NCBI RefSeq assembly: GCF_902830275.1
Contig: NZ_CADESW010000009.1
Coordinates: 62,001-126,000, forward strand
DNA: 64,000 nucleotides
Origin: Burkholderia stagnalis
GTDB lineage: Bacteria > Pseudomonadota > Gammaproteobacteria > Burkholderiales > Burkholderiaceae
Direction: 5' to 3'
Part shown: piece by piece, positions 1 to 10,065 of the stretch
Numbering within the stretch: position 1 is the stretch's first letter
Layout: each line of letters begins with the position of its first letter
The notes under the pieces: generated by a model
The model's input: the letters and a program-made list of their open reading frames with translations, nothing else
Told to the model about the DNA's origin: nothing
The model's database searches: none
Position numbers and translations under genes: made by a program

Positions 1-869
1 GCCGCCAGCGCGCCGACGATCAGCGCGGCGCCGAACATCGGCCAGAACAGGTCGGGCCACGGCGAGCCGGCCGGCAGCGCGGCGCGCGCGATCACCGGCA
101 GGAACGTCGCCGTGATGATGTAGCCGAAGCCCGGCGCCCCGTACAGCACAACGAGCCACGCCGCGTCCGCGCGATGGCCGTGCGTGGCGGCTGCCGGCCG
201 GGCGACGGCCGCGGCATGCGGCGCGGCGCCGGACGACGGCCCGCCCGCCGTCGACGTCACGGCAAACGTGCGCCAGATCACGGCCGACAGCACGGCCGAC
301 AACGCCGCGAAGCCCAGCCAGCCCGGCGCCGCCGGATGGCCGGCCAGCGCGCTGCCGATCAGCCCCGTCAGCACGATGCCGACGCCGGGCCCCGTATAGA
401 TCACCCCGCTCCACTGCGGCGCATGGAGCTCGGCAAGCCGACGCAACCCCCATTGCGACACGAACACGAACGTCCACGCGCTGACGACGCCGGCGACGAA
501 GCGCACCGCAAGCCACACCGGCAGCAGATGGCCGACGCCCATCGCGGCGGTGAGCAGCACGGTCGCCGCGAGCCCGAAGCGGACCATCCGCGCGGGCGCG
601 ACGCGCAACGCCGCGCAACTGACCGCGCCGACGAAGTAACCCGCGTAGTTCGCCGACGCGAGCCAGCTGCCGGCCTTCAGGCCGATCGAGCCGTCGGCGA
701 GCATCAGCGGCAACAGCGGCGTGAACGCGAAGCGGCCGACGCCGAGCGCCACCGCGAGCCCGATCATGCAGGCGAGCGCGGCGGTGCGGGCGCGACGGCC
801 GGCGTCGCGTGCCGGGCGCACGTGCGCGGCGGCGAACAGGGTTTCGGAATGCGGGTCGGAACGTGACAT
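1..869 (-). CDS. YbfB/YjiJ-family MFS transporter (C-terminus cut off by window edge)
   Basis: The frame from ATG at 869 stays open to base 1, giving about 289 residues of an incomplete protein. It begins with a polar stretch and then a chain of hydrophobic helices. The first helix carries the GVGRFAFTPLLPLM motif near residues 35-50, which is typical of the YbfB/YjiJ branch of the major facilitator superfamily. A histidine- and alanine-rich cytoplasmic loop separates the two halves. It is an inner-membrane secondary transporter. The substrate cannot be read from sequence, although relatives are usually called exporters of small metabolites. It is divergent from the LysR gene at 979, with 109 bases between the starts, so that regulator probably controls it. 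Roughly the last 100 residues lie outside the window. Confidence 0.85.
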   Translation of the reverse strand, partial: MSRSDPHSETLFAAAHVRPARDAGRRARTAALACMIGLAVALGVGRFAFTPLLPLMLADGSIGLKAGSWLASANYAGYFVGAVSCAALRVAPARMVRFGLAATVLLTAAMGVGHLLPVWLAVRFVAGVVSAWTFVFVSQWGLRRLAELHAPQWSGVIYTGPGVGIVLTGLIGSALAGHPAAPGWLGFAALSAVLSAVIWRTFAVTSTAGGPSSGAAPHAAAVARPAAATHGHRADAAWLVVLYGAPGFGYIITATFLPVIARAALPAGSPWPDLFWPMFGAALIVGALA

Positions 870-978
870 GGCGGCTGCGCGACGGTCGAAACGGAGACTG
901 GAATGCTTCGATCCTAGCTTGACCAAGCGTTCTCGAAAAATGAATAATCAAGAATCCATTCATCACCTGGAGAGAATC

Positions 979-1890
979 ATGGATCTGGCGGCACTGGCGA
1001 TTTTCCGGGCCGTCGTCCGCGAGAACGGCGTGACGCGCGCGGCGGCGAAACTCAATCGCGTGCAGTCGAACGTCACGACGCGGATCAAGCAGCTCGAGGA
1101 AGAATTGGGCGCGGCGCTGTTCGTGCGCGACGGCCGGCGGCTCGTGCTGACGCCGGCCGGCGAGACGCTGCTGCCGTATGCGGAGCGCCTGCTCGCGCTC
1201 GCCGACGAGGCGCGCCACGCGGTGCGCGAGGACCGGCCGCGCGGCCGGCTGCGGCTCGGCACGATGGAGAGCACGGCCGCGAGCCGGCTGCCCGCCGTGC
1301 TCGCCCGCTATCACCATGCGTGGCCCGACGTGTCGCTCGAACTCGTGACGGGCACGACGGGCTGGCTGATCGAGAAGGTGCGCGAATTCGAGGTCGACGC
1401 GGCGCTGTTCGCACGCCCGCCCACGCCGGACGCGCTGCCCGACACGCTCGACACGGTGCCCGTGTTCCGCGAAGACCTGCTGCTGCTGACCCCGCGCGGC
1501 CATCCGCCCGTGCGCACGCCGCGCGACGTGATCCTGCCGACGCTGGTCGCGTTCGAGCGCGGCTGCTCGTACCGCAAATACGCCGAGCAATGGTATGCGG
1601 CGCACGGGACGAAGCCGGCCCGCGTGCTCGAGCTCGGCTCGTACCATGCGATCGTCGCGTGCGTCGCGGCCGGTGCGGGCGTCGCGGTCGCGCCGCGTTC
1701 GGTGCTCGATCTGCAGCCCGAGACCGGCACCGTCGCCGCGCATGCGATTCCCGAACTCGCGGGCATCGACACGCTGCTCGCGTGGCGGCGAGGCTATGCG
1801 TCGGCGGCGCTCGCCGCGCTGCGCGACGCGCTCGAGGAGGCGGCGCGGCCGGCCGGCGCGACCGGCGCGCGGGTGGCGCTGCCGGCCTGA
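979..1890 (+). CDS. LysR-family transcriptional regulator
   Basis: 303 residues, the usual LysR length. Residues 1-60 form the winged helix-turn-helix (AAAKLNRVQSNVTTRIKQLE), followed by the linker helix and an effector-binding domain from about residue 90 to 295. The ATG at 979 was chosen because GGAGAG lies 5 bases upstream and the HTH begins immediately after it; an upstream extension of the frame is arginine-rich and not protein-like. The divergent neighbour is the MFS transporter. By the common LysR arrangement the protein probably binds the 109-base intergenic region and controls the transporter in response to an unknown small ligand. A strong hairpin at 1939-1974 ends the transcript. 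Confidence 0.9.
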   Translation: MDLAALAIFRAVVRENGVTRAAAKLNRVQSNVTTRIKQLEEELGAALFVRDGRRLVLTPAGETLLPYAERLLALADEARHAVREDRPRGRLRLGTMESTAASRLPAVLARYHHAWPDVSLELVTGTTGWLIEKVREFEVDAALFARPPTPDALPDTLDTVPVFREDLLLLTPRGHPPVRTPRDVILPTLVAFERGCSYRKYAEQWYAAHGTKPARVLELGSYHAIVACVAAGAGVAVAPRSVLDLQPETGTVAAHAIPELAGIDTLLAWRRGYASAALAALRDALEEAARPAGATGARVALPA

Positions 1891-1938
1891 GGCGACCGGG
1901 AACCGCCCGTCTCGCCCTGCCCGCTCGCCGTAAACGCA

Positions 1939-1974
1939 AGACGGCCCGACCGGCTAGTGCCGATCGGGCCGTCT
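1939..1974. terminator. Hairpin terminator between convergent LysR gene and alaS
   Basis: A perfect 11-bp inverted repeat, AGACGGCCCGA (1939-1949) with TCGGGCCGTCT (1964-1974), is extended inward by three more pairs after one mismatch. There is no clear U tract. Its position between convergent stops suggests a bidirectional terminator. Confidence 0.7.
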
Positions 1975-2033
1975 CGTGCGATCCCGTCAAAGGCAGCGCG
2001 CCGCCCGCTCGGGCGCCGCGCCGCTCACGACGC

Positions 2034-4658
2034 TCACAGCCGCTCTTCCACCCAGCCCTTGACGCCCGCGAGCGCCGCCGGCAGGTTCGCCGGCTCGGTG
2101 CCGCCCGCCTGCGCCATGTCCGGACGGCCGCCGCCCTTGCCGCCCACCTGCTGCGCGACGAAGTTCACGAGCTCGCCGGCCTTGACCTTCTTGCTCGCGT
2201 CCGCCGTGACGCCCGCGATCAGGCTGACCTTGCCGCCTTCGACCGCCGCCAGCACGATCGCCGCGCTCTTCAGCTTGTCCTTCAGCTTGTCGACCGTTTC
2301 GCGCAGCGTCTTCGCGTCCGCGCCGTCGAGCGTCGCGGCCAGCACGTGCACGCCGGCGATCTCGACCGCCTGCTGCGCGAGCTCGTCGCCCTGGCTCGAC
2401 GCGAGCTTCGATTTCAGCGCCGCCAGTTCCTTCTCGAGCGACTTCACCTGATCCTGCACCTGCGCGATGCGCTGCGTCAGCTCCGACGGCTGCGCCTTCA
2501 GCGCGGCCGCCGCTTCGTTCACGCGCGCATCGAGTTCCTGCACGAAGCGCACCGCGTTGTCGCCGGTGATCGCCTCGACGCGGCGGATGCCGGCCGCGAC
2601 GCCGCCTTCCACGACGATCTTGAACAGGCCGATGTCGCCGGTGCGATGCACGTGCGTGCCGCCGCACAATTCGCGCGAGAAACCGAGATCGAGCACGCGC
2701 ACTTCGTCGCCGTACTTCTCGCCGAACAGCGCCATCGCGCCGCCCTTCACCGCTTCGTCGTACGGCATCACGCGCACGATGCCCGGCGCGTTCGCGAGGA
2801 TTTCATCGTTGACGATCTGCTCGACGCGGCGGATCTCGTCGTCGGTCAGCGGCGCGTTGTGCGCGAAGTCGAAGCGGGTTTTTTCCGCATCGACGAGCGA
2901 ACCCTTCTGCTGCACGTGCGCGCCGAGCACTTCGCGCAGCGCCTTGTGCATCAGGTGGGTGGCCGAGTGGTTGCGCTGGGTGCGCGCGCGGCGGTGCGCG
3001 TCGATCTCGGCGCGCAGCACGTCGCCCACCTTCAGCGTGCCCTGTTCGAGCGTGCCGTGGTGGCCGATCACGTCGGCCTGCACCTTCAGCGTGTCGGCCA
3101 CCGCGAAGCGCGTCGACGCATTCGCGAGCACGCCCTGGTCGCCGACCTGGCCGCCCGATTCCGCGTAGAACGGCGTGTGGTCGAGCACGACGACCGCATC
3201 CTGGCCGGCCTTCACTTCATTGACCGACGAACCGTCGACGTACAGCGCGACGACCTTCGCGTCGTCGAACGCGATCTCTTCGTAGCCGTGGAAGGTCGTC
3301 TTCGCGCCCGTGTATTCGAGGCCCTGCGCGGCCTTGAACTTGCCGGCCGCGCGTGCCTGCTCGCGCTGGCGCGCCATCGCATCGTCGAATGCCGGCTCGT
3401 CGACCGTCATCCCGCGCTCGCGGCACACGTCGGCCGTGAGGTCCAGCGGGAAACCGTAGGTATCGTGCAGCTTGAACGCGAGTTCGCCGTCGAGCACCTT
3501 GCCGCCCTTCGCCTCGACGTCGGCCAGCGCGGCCTCGAGGATCGACATCCCGTGCTCGATCGTCTCGAAGAAGCGCTCTTCCTCCTGGCGCAGCACGTCG
3601 GTCACGCGCTGTTCCGCTTCCTTCAGCTCCGGATACGCGACGCCCATCTCGGCGACGAGGTCGGCCACCAGCTTGTGGAAGAACGAACCCTTGCGGCCGA
3701 GCTTGTAGCCGTGGCGGATCGCGCGGCGCACGATGCGGCGCAGCACGTAGCCGCGGCCTTCGTTGCCGGGGATCACGCCGTCGACGATCAGGAACGAGCA
3801 TGCGCGGATGTGATCGGCGATCACCTTCAGCGAGTTGTTGGTGAGGTCGCTGATCCCGGTCACGCGCGCGGCGGCCTTGATCAGGTTCTGGAACAGGTCG
3901 ATCTCGTAGTTGCTGTGCACGTGCTGCAGCACCGCGGCGAGACGCTCGAGGCCCATGCCCGTATCGACCGACTGCTTCGGCAGGCGCGTCATGTTGCCCT
4001 GCGCGTCGCGGTTGAACTGCATGAACACGAGGTTCCAGATCTCGATGTAGCGATCGCCGTCTTCTTCAGGCGACCCCGGCGGGCCACCCCACACGTCCGG
4101 GCCATGATCGTAGAAGATTTCCGTGCACGGGCCGCACGGGCCCGTGTCGCCCATCGTCCAGAAGTTGTCGGACGCGTAGCGCGCGCCCTTGTTGTCGCCG
4201 ATGCGGATGATCCGCTCGGTCGGCACGCCGACTTCCTTCGCCCAGATGTCGTACGCCTCGTCGTCTTCCTGGTAGACGGTGACCCACAGCTTTTCCTTCG
4301 GCAGCTGGTAGACCGTGGTCAGCAGCTCCCACGCGAACTTGATCGCGTCGTGCTTGAAGTAGTCGCCGAACGAGAAGTTGCCGAGCATCTCGAAGAACGT
4401 GTGGTGGCGCGCCGTGTAGCCGACGTTCTCGAGGTCGTTGTGCTTGCCGCCCGCGCGCACGCTGCGCTGCGCCGTCGTGGCGCGCGAATACGGGCGCGGG
4501 TCCGTGCCGAGAAAGACGTCCTTGAACTGGACCATGCCCGAATTCGTGAACATCAGCGTGGGGTCGTTACCGGGCACGAGGCTCGACGAGCGGACGATCG
4601 TGTGGCCCTTCGATTCGAAGAATTTGAGGAATTTCTCGCGGATTTCGGCAGCTTTCAT
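2034..4658 (-). CDS. alaS: Alanyl-tRNA synthetase
   Basis: 874 residues, the normal length for proteobacterial AlaRS. It charges tRNA-Ala with alanine and hydrolyses mischarged Ser/Gly-tRNA-Ala. The class II catalytic core occupies roughly residues 1-250 (start [19 protein letters not shown], then the [14 protein letters not shown] region). The editing domain around residues 560-720 has HSATHLMH and the distal [13 protein letters not shown] zinc/editing motif. A C-terminal coiled coil and C-Ala domain ending in [13 protein letters not shown] follow. The open frame extends 75 codons further upstream, but that stretch is arginine-rich and AlaRS proteins start at MKAAEIR, so the ATG at 4658 is chosen. 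Single gene; a divergent CoA-transferase lies upstream. Confidence 0.98.
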   Translation of the reverse strand: MKAAEIREKFLKFFESKGHTIVRSSSLVPGNDPTLMFTNSGMVQFKDVFLGTDPRPYSRATTAQRSVRAGGKHNDLENVGYTARHHTFFEMLGNFSFGDYFKHDAIKFAWELLTTVYQLPKEKLWVTVYQEDDEAYDIWAKEVGVPTERIIRIGDNKGARYASDNFWTMGDTGPCGPCTEIFYDHGPDVWGGPPGSPEEDGDRYIEIWNLVFMQFNRDAQGNMTRLPKQSVDTGMGLERLAAVLQHVHSNYEIDLFQNLIKAAARVTGISDLTNNSLKVIADHIRACSFLIVDGVIPGNEGRGYVLRRIVRRAIRHGYKLGRKGSFFHKLVADLVAEMGVAYPELKEAEQRVTDVLRQEEERFFETIEHGMSILEAALADVEAKGGKVLDGELAFKLHDTYGFPLDLTADVCRERGMTVDEPAFDDAMARQREQARAAGKFKAAQGLEYTGAKTTFHGYEEIAFDDAKVVALYVDGSSVNEVKAGQDAVVVLDHTPFYAESGGQVGDQGVLANASTRFAVADTLKVQADVIGHHGTLEQGTLKVGDVLRAEIDAHRRARTQRNHSATHLMHKALREVLGAHVQQKGSLVDAEKTRFDFAHNAPLTDDEIRRVEQIVNDEILANAPGIVRVMPYDEAVKGGAMALFGEKYGDEVRVLDLGFSRELCGGTHVHRTGDIGLFKIVVEGGVAAGIRRVEAITGDNAVRFVQELDARVNEAAAALKAQPSELTQRIAQVQDQVKSLEKELAALKSKLASSQGDELAQQAVEIAGVHVLAATLDGADAKTLRETVDKLKDKLKSAAIVLAAVEGGKVSLIAGVTADASKKVKAGELVNFVAQQVGGKGGGRPDMAQAGGTEPANLPAALAGVKGWVEERL

Positions 4659-4906
4659 GGCGTGCGGGGAATGTCTGGCTGAGACGGCTTCAAACGCCGG
4701 CGCGTCCTCGCGGACGCGCGGCGGCAAAGATCGTAAACGGCTGATTATACGATACAGACCGCCGCCCCAGACGGCCGCCTCGCGCAGGCGGCCCGCTCGC
4801 GCGGACGACCGCGCGGGGCCACCGGCGCGGCCGATTCGCCGTAAGATGCTCGGCATGCCACGCGCCTTGCGCGGCAAGGCCAAGCCAAAAAGGAGACGAA
4901 TCGACG

Positions 4907-6127
4907 ATGGGTGCCCTGAGCCATATCCGCGTGCTGGACTTGACCCGCGTGCTCGCGGGCCCGTGGTGCGCGCAGACGCTTGCCGATTTCGGCGCCGACG
5001 TGATCAAGGTCGAGCGCCCCGGCGCCGGCGACGACACGCGCCACTGGGGGCCGCCCTACCTGAAGGACGCGAATGGCGCGGATACCGCCGAGGCCGCTTA
5101 CTATCTCGCCGCGAACCGCAACAAGCGCTCGGTCACCGTCGACATCGCGACCCCCGAGGGCCAGCAGATCGTGCGCGAGCTCGCCGCGCAGAGCGACGTG
5201 GTGCTCGAGAACTACAAGGCCGGGCAGTTGAAGAAGTACGGGCTCGACTACGACGCGCTGCGCGCGGTCAAGCCGGACATCGTCTACTGCTCGGTCACGG
5301 GCTTCGGCCAGACCGGCCCGTACGCGCACCGCGCGGGCTACGACTTCATCATCCAGGGCATCGGCGGCTTCATGAGCATCACCGGCGAGCGCGACGGCGA
5401 GCCCGGCGGCGGCCCGCAGAAGGCCGGCGTCGCGATCTCCGACCTCGCGACCGGGCTCTATTCGACGATCGCGGTGCTCGCCGCGCTCGCGCACCGCGAC
5501 CGCACGGGCGAAGGCCAGTACATCGACATGGCGCTGCTCGACGTGCAGGTCGCGCTGCTCGCGAACATGAACACCAACTTCCTCGCGAGCGGCAAGCCGC
5601 CGGTGCGCTGGGGCAACGCGCATCCGAACATCGTGCCGTACCAGACGTTCCAGACGAGCGACGGCTGGATCATCGTCGCGGTCGGCAACGACGGCCAGTT
5701 CCGCAAGTTCGTCGAGGCCGGCGGCCGCGCCGAGCTTGCCGACGACGAGCGCTTCGCGACCAACCCCGCGCGCGTGCGCCACCGCGAGACGCTGGTGCCG
5801 ATCATCGCGGAGATGGTGAAGACGCGCGGCAAGCAGGCGTGGATCGACGCGCTCGAGGCGGCCGGCGTGCCGTGCGGGCCGATCAACGACCTCGACGAGG
5901 TGTTCGAGAACGAGCAGGTGGTCGCGCGCGGGATGCAGGTCGAGCTGCCTCACCCGTGCGGCGCGAACGTGAAGCTCGTGCGCAATCCGATCCGGATGAG
6001 CCGCACGCCGCCCGAGGCGCGCAGCGCGCCGCCGCTGCTCGGCGAGCAGACCGACGACGTGCTGCGCGAGCTGCTCGGCTACGACGACGCGCGGATCGCG
6101 GCGCTGAAGGCGAAGCAGGCGATCTGA
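4907..6127 (+). CDS. CaiB/BaiF family CoA-transferase (family III)
   Basis: 406 residues, matching family III CoA-transferases, which move CoA between carboxylic acids through an aspartyl-CoA thioester. The N-terminal half starts with [20 protein letters not shown], characteristic of the family. [19 protein letters not shown] at 130-148 is the CoA-binding region. [12 protein letters not shown] places D179 at the position of the catalytic aspartate, by analogy with formyl-CoA transferase D169. The C-terminal region [13 protein letters not shown] is also conserved. AAGGAGACG precedes the ATG at a good distance. It stands alone, divergent from alaS. Many Burkholderia paralogues exist and the acid substrate cannot be assigned; a dicarboxylate such as glutarate or succinate is one possibility. 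Confidence 0.92.
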   Translation: MGALSHIRVLDLTRVLAGPWCAQTLADFGADVIKVERPGAGDDTRHWGPPYLKDANGADTAEAAYYLAANRNKRSVTVDIATPEGQQIVRELAAQSDVVLENYKAGQLKKYGLDYDALRAVKPDIVYCSVTGFGQTGPYAHRAGYDFIIQGIGGFMSITGERDGEPGGGPQKAGVAISDLATGLYSTIAVLAALAHRDRTGEGQYIDMALLDVQVALLANMNTNFLASGKPPVRWGNAHPNIVPYQTFQTSDGWIIVAVGNDGQFRKFVEAGGRAELADDERFATNPARVRHRETLVPIIAEMVKTRGKQAWIDALEAAGVPCGPINDLDEVFENEQVVARGMQVELPHPCGANVKLVRNPIRMSRTPPEARSAPPLLGEQTDDVLRELLGYDDARIAALKAKQAI

Positions 6128-6142
6128 CGACGCGCCGGGCGA

Positions 6143-6706
6143 TTACCGCCCGGCGTGGCCGCCCGCCATCGCGTCGAGCCACGCGCGCGCGGCGGGCCAG
6201 TCGCCGAGCCCGCTGTCCGCGTTGATGTGGCCGCGCGGGCCGATATCGTGGAAATCGCTGCCCCACGCATCCGCGCAGGCGCGCGCGAATGCCGGCGTGC
6301 CGTACGGATCGTCGCGGCTCGCGACGACGCGGGTCGGAAACGGCAGCCGCTCGCGCGGCACCGGGCCGAAGCCGTGCGCGTCGGCCGGAAACGCGGGCCC
6401 GGCCGGATCGGGCAATGCAACGAGCAACGCGCCGCTGACCTTCGCGAGCGCGGCCGGACGCGCATAGCGCGTCGCCCACCACGCGACGGTCAGCGTGCCG
6501 AGGCTGTGCGCGGCGAACGTCACCGGGCCGCGCGCCGCGTCGACCGCGCGGTCGAGCGCGAGACACCAGCCGTTGCGGAACGCGCGATCCCAGTCGGGCA
6601 TCGCGATGCGCACGAAACGCGGGTCGCCGCGTTCCCAGCGGCTTTGCCAGTGCAGCGGGCCGGAGTTGCCGTAGCCCGGCAGCACGAAGATGGAAGGTTG
6701 GGTCAT
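6143..6706 (-). CDS. RBBP9/YdeN-family serine alpha/beta-hydrolase
   Basis: 187 residues. MTQPSIFVLPGYGNSGPLHWQ at the start is typical of the RBBP9/YdeN (Ser_hydrolase) family. FAAHSLGTLT near residues 70-80 contains the nucleophile serine in an HSLG elbow. SRDDPYGTPAF supplies the probable acidic residue and GPRGHINADSG the catalytic histidine with the family glycine-histidine motif. It is a small cytoplasmic hydrolase acting on unknown ester substrates. The frame is open far upstream, but similarity begins at this ATG, so start 6706 is used. It converges on the CoA-transferase gene with 15 bases between the stops. Confidence 0.87.
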   Translation of the reverse strand: MTQPSIFVLPGYGNSGPLHWQSRWERGDPRFVRIAMPDWDRAFRNGWCLALDRAVDAARGPVTFAAHSLGTLTVAWWATRYARPAALAKVSGALLVALPDPAGPAFPADAHGFGPVPRERLPFPTRVVASRDDPYGTPAFARACADAWGSDFHDIGPRGHINADSGLGDWPAARAWLDAMAGGHAGR

Positions 6707-6840
6707 GCAGGTTTCCGTCGACGCTTGGATGTGAGTGTGGTCAGTCGACGGAGTGTCGCACATCCGTTCCCTCCCTGATGCCTGTCGATGGTGGAATCGT
6801 CGGAAGGATGTGCGATGCGGCGGCTGCCCGCCGCCGGAGG

Positions 6841-7050
6841 TCAGCGCACGCCGGCGCCGACCAGGCCGCCTGCCGCGGCGCCCGCGACCGTGCCGACCGG
6901 GCCGCCCGTGATCAGGTAGCCGAGCGCGCCGCCGGCGGCCGCGCCGATGCCGGCATTGCGCTGCGTGTGCGTCATCGCGCACGCGCCGAGTTGCGACAGC
7001 GCCGCGACGATTACCGCGGTGCGAACGAGAAAGATGGTCTGCTTCTTCAT
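6841..7050 (-). CDS. Small glycine-zipper lipoprotein (OsmB-like)
   Basis: 69 residues from ATG at 7050, preceded by GGGAGGA about 11 bases upstream. MKKQTIFLVRTAVIVAAL is a signal peptide ending in the lipobox LGAC, so the mature protein should be a lipid-anchored 45-50-mer. The rest is a glycine zipper (GIGAAAGGALGYLITGGPVGTVAGAAAGG), the pattern of OsmB and other Gly-zipper_2TM proteins, which insert in or associate with membranes. The role is unknown; relatives are often stress or osmotic-shock induced. An in-frame start 16 codons upstream would add a non-signal-like tail and is less likely. Confidence 0.8.
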   Translation of the reverse strand: MKKQTIFLVRTAVIVAALSQLGACAMTHTQRNAGIGAAAGGALGYLITGGPVGTVAGAAAGGLVGAGVR

Positions 7051-7301
7051 GATTGTTGGCGTCCTCCCGTCGCGCGGAACGTGCACGACGGCTTTCAAAT
7101 GAGTGACCCATCATAGAAAGCATCGAATGCCGGCAGCAATCCGATTTACGTCGTGTTACAGCAGACACACCCTCGAGATATTGCATCCGGTGCGATTCCG
7201 GCGCGCCGCCGCCGCGCGAGCCGCCCGGGCCGGACCCCGCTCAGGTAGAATTGCAGGATTAAACCGGCGCGGCGCGCGCCGACCAAACCTGACCATTCCG
7301 C

Positions 7302-9011
7302 ATGAGCACCGAACGCAACGACGCCCCCGCGGCTTCCAACTTCATCCGCAACATCATCGACGACGACAACCGCACCGGCAAATGGGGCGGCCGCGTCGAG
7401 ACGCGCTTCCCGCCCGAGCCGAACGGCTATCTGCACATCGGCCACGCGAAGAGCATCTGCCTGAACTTCAGCGTCGCCCGCGACTACGGCGGCGTGTGCC
7501 ACCTGCGCTTCGACGACACCAACCCGGAAAAGGAAAGCATCGAGTACGTCGATTCGATCGTCGATTCGGTGCGCTGGCTCGGCTTCGACTGGCGCAAGGA
7601 CGCGGTCGACCACCAGTACTTCGCCAGCGACTACTACGACAAGCTCTATGAATTCGCCGAACTGCTGATCAAGCGCGGCAAGGCGTACGTCGACAGCCAG
7701 AGCGCGGAGGAAATGCGCGCGAACCGCGGCTCGCTGACCGAAGGCGGCAAGCCGTCGCCGTTCCGCGACCGTTCGCCCGAGGAAAACCTCGACCTGTTCC
7801 GCCGGATGAAGGCCGGCGAGTTCAAGGAAGGCGAGCATGTGCTGCGCGCGAAGATCGACATGGCTTCGCCGAACATGAACATGCGCGACCCGGTGATCTA
7901 CCGGATCCGCTTCGCGCACCACTACCGCACCGGCGACGCGTGGTGCGTGTATCCGATGTACGACTACACGCACTGCATCTCGGATGCGCTCGAAGGCATC
8001 ACGCATTCGCTGTGCACGCTCGAGTTCGAGGATCACCGCCCGCTGTACGACTGGGTGCTCAACGAGCTGGCCGACGCCGGCGAGTTCACCCGGCCGCTGC
8101 CGCAACAGATCGAATTCTCGCGGCTGAACCTCACCTACGCGATCACCAGCAAGCGCAAGCTGCTGCAGCTCGTCACCGAAGGCCACGTCGACGGCTGGGA
8201 CGACCCGCGGATGCCGACCATCGTCGGCGTGCGCCGCCGCGGCTTCACGCCGGAGAGCATCCAGCTGTTCTGCGAGCGGATCGGCGTGACCAAGGTCGAT
8301 TCGTGGATCGACATGAGCGTGTTCGAAGGCGCGCTGCGCGACGACCTCGACGACAAGGCGCCGCGCTCGGTCGCGGTGCTCGACCCGCTGAAGCTCGTGA
8401 TCGACAACTATCCGGAAGACCTCGAGGAAGCGTGCACGGCGCCCGTGCACCCGCACCACCCCGACCGCGGCGTGCGCACGTTCCCGATCTCGCGCGAGCT
8501 GTGGATCGAGCGCGAGGATTTCGTCGAGAATCCGCCGAAGGGCTATTTCCGCCTGTTCCCGGGCAACAAGGTGCGCCTGCGCTACGGCTACGTGATCGAA
8601 TGCACGGGCTTCGACAAGGATGCGGACGGCAACGTGACGGCCGTGCACTGCAACTACTTCCCGGACAGCAAGTCGGGCACCGAAGGCGCGAACAACTACA
8701 AGGTGAAGGGCAACATCCACTGGGTCAGCGCGAAGCACGCGCAGCCGGCCGAAGTGCGGATCTACGATCGCCTGTTCAAGGAGCCGCATCCGGACGCGGG
8801 CGGCGCGAACTTCCTCGACGCGCTGAACCCCGATTCGAAGAAGATCACGCACGCGTACGTGGAGCCGGGCGCCGGCGACGTCGCGCCGGAAACCCGCCTG
8901 CAGTTCGAGCGTCACGGCTACTTCGTGGCCGACCGCGTCGATTCGAAGCCGGGCAAGCCCGTGTTCAACCGGATCGTCGGGCTGCGCGACAGCTGGGGCA
9001 AGCCGGCCTGA
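7302..9011 (+). CDS. glnS: Glutaminyl-tRNA synthetase
   Basis: 569 residues, the normal GlnRS length in beta-proteobacteria. This class I enzyme charges tRNA-Gln. [22 protein letters not shown] near residues 40-60 holds the HIGH signature, and [12 protein letters not shown] near residues 280-290 matches the KMSKR-type loop in its GlnRS form (SKRKL). The anticodon-binding beta-barrel domains occupy the C-terminal third. The start at 7302 fits the family N-terminus ([10 protein letters not shown]). A single gene, it ends at an excellent terminator at 9034-9063. Presence of GlnRS fits beta-proteobacteria. Confidence 0.98.
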   Translation: MSTERNDAPAASNFIRNIIDDDNRTGKWGGRVETRFPPEPNGYLHIGHAKSICLNFSVARDYGGVCHLRFDDTNPEKESIEYVDSIVDSVRWLGFDWRKDAVDHQYFASDYYDKLYEFAELLIKRGKAYVDSQSAEEMRANRGSLTEGGKPSPFRDRSPEENLDLFRRMKAGEFKEGEHVLRAKIDMASPNMNMRDPVIYRIRFAHHYRTGDAWCVYPMYDYTHCISDALEGITHSLCTLEFEDHRPLYDWVLNELADAGEFTRPLPQQIEFSRLNLTYAITSKRKLLQLVTEGHVDGWDDPRMPTIVGVRRRGFTPESIQLFCERIGVTKVDSWIDMSVFEGALRDDLDDKAPRSVAVLDPLKLVIDNYPEDLEEACTAPVHPHHPDRGVRTFPISRELWIEREDFVENPPKGYFRLFPGNKVRLRYGYVIECTGFDKDADGNVTAVHCNYFPDSKSGTEGANNYKVKGNIHWVSAKHAQPAEVRIYDRLFKEPHPDAGGANFLDALNPDSKKITHAYVEPGAGDVAPETRLQFERHGYFVADRVDSKPGKPVFNRIVGLRDSWGKPA

Positions 9012-9033
9012 CGGCGCCTGGCGTGCGATGACA

Positions 9034-9063
9034 AAAAAACCCGGCTCGAAAGCCGGGTTTTTT
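9034..9063. terminator. Bidirectional rho-independent terminator (glnS / NUDIX gene)
   Basis: Arms at 9034-9046 and 9051-9063 pair perfectly over 13 bases (six A, then CCCGGCT, against AGCCGGG and six T) around a CGAA tetraloop. A run of T on each strand makes it usable by both convergent genes. Confidence 0.95.
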
Positions 9064-9081
9064 CTTTTCCTGCCACCGCGC

Positions 9082-9552
9082 TCACGCGCGCGGCAGCCGC
9101 CGATGCAAATCCGCGAGCGGCAAAATCGTGCGGAACAGCCGCGCGAGGCTGCGGCTCGCGAACGTGTCGATGTCGCCGGGTTCGGTCCATCGATACGCAT
9201 CCATCTCGGGAATCATCGTCCCGTCGCGCCGGCTCGGGAACAGCGACGTGCACACGCACCGGGCGGGATCCACTTCGTCGTCCGCGACGCGCACCGCGAA
9301 CAGGTGCAGATCCTTGTCGTGGCGATACACGAAGCGGCCGAGATCGACGAGCCGCCCGGGCGCGAACGCGATGCCCGTTTCCTCGAGCAGTTCGCGCAGC
9401 GCGGCCTGCAGCGGCGATTCGCCCGGCTCGCCCTGCCCTTTCGGGATGTCCCAGTGCGTCGTGTCGGTCGCATGCGCGAGAAACACGCGCCCGGCCCCGT
9501 CGAGGATCACGACGCCGCACGACACCGTGCGCGGCGCGCCGCCCTGCTTCAT
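9082..9552 (-). CDS. NUDIX hydrolase
   Basis: 156 residues from ATG at 9552; an in-frame GTG at 9585 would add 11 residues and overlap the upstream gene. A complete NUDIX box (G-x5-E-x7-RELLEETG) starts in GQGEPGESPLQAAL near residue 40. The family cleaves nucleoside diphosphates linked to another group; this version resembles MutT-like NTP or diadenosine polyphosphate hydrolases (HWDIPKGQGEPGE), but the substrate is not fixed by sequence. It follows the secreted 17-kDa-like gene by 11 bases and may be co-transcribed with it. It ends at the shared terminator with glnS. Confidence 0.88.
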   Translation of the reverse strand: MKQGGAPRTVSCGVVILDGAGRVFLAHATDTTHWDIPKGQGEPGESPLQAALRELLEETGIAFAPGRLVDLGRFVYRHDKDLHLFAVRVADDEVDPARCVCTSLFPSRRDGTMIPEMDAYRWTEPGDIDTFASRSLARLFRTILPLADLHRRLPRA

Positions 9553-9563
9553 CGCACGCGTGC

Positions 9564-9950
9564 TCAGCGCTTCTGCAGCTGCCACTTGCCCGCGGCGGTC
9601 TTGCAGTAGACGGGCTTGAGCGTCATCGTCTGGCCCTTCGCGGAAATTTCGGCGGCGATTTCACGGCAGGTCTTGCCGTCGGTCTCGGACGTGGACGGCG
9701 TGAGCTTCGCGTCGATCTGCGTGCCCCTGCCGCTGCTCTGCCACGTCGTGGCCTCGCCGTCCTTGCCTTCGTCGCGCACCTGCGCAACGGCCTTCGACAG
9801 CGACGCGCGGTCGGCTTTGCTGAAGTAGCTGAGCGGCGTGTCGGTCAGGAAGTTCAGGTTGTTCTGCGCATGGGCGGGCAGCATCGCGGCGGCACACGCG
9901 GCGCCGGCCAGCAGTCGCGCGACGAGGGAAAGGGATGCACGCATCGACAT
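9564..9950 (-). CDS. Secreted 17-kDa surface-antigen-like protein (RT0821/Lpp0805 type)
   Basis: 128 residues from ATG at 9950, with AAGGAG six bases upstream. A Sec signal peptide runs to about residue 28 (LLAGAACAAAMLPAHA, cleavage before QNN). The mature part ends in GKTCREIAAEISAKGQTMTLKPVYCKTAAGKWQLQ. This pattern of two cysteines flanking a short beta-hairpin and a terminal GKW is that of the 17-kDa surface-antigen family. It is probably a small periplasmic or outer-membrane-associated protein with one disulphide. The function is not known. The assignment rests on the C-terminal pattern and is moderately sure. Confidence 0.72.
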   Translation of the reverse strand: MSMRASLSLVARLLAGAACAAAMLPAHAQNNLNFLTDTPLSYFSKADRASLSKAVAQVRDEGKDGEATTWQSSGRGTQIDAKLTPSTSETDGKTCREIAAEISAKGQTMTLKPVYCKTAAGKWQLQKR

Positions 9951-10065
9951 GTTGTTCTCCTTGGCTGATCGATAAAACCGCGCGGCGCGACCCTCGTCGC
10001 CCCGCGCGTCAGCCAGCGAGGATAGCATGCGCCCTCCGCCCCGCGCCCTCCACCCTGCGCGCCGC

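Noticed and set aside
1320-4682. 1120-codon plus-strand open frame
   Set aside because: It is the antisense shadow of the LysR gene and alaS: arginine-, histidine- and alanine-rich, no domain, while alaS is certain on the other strand.
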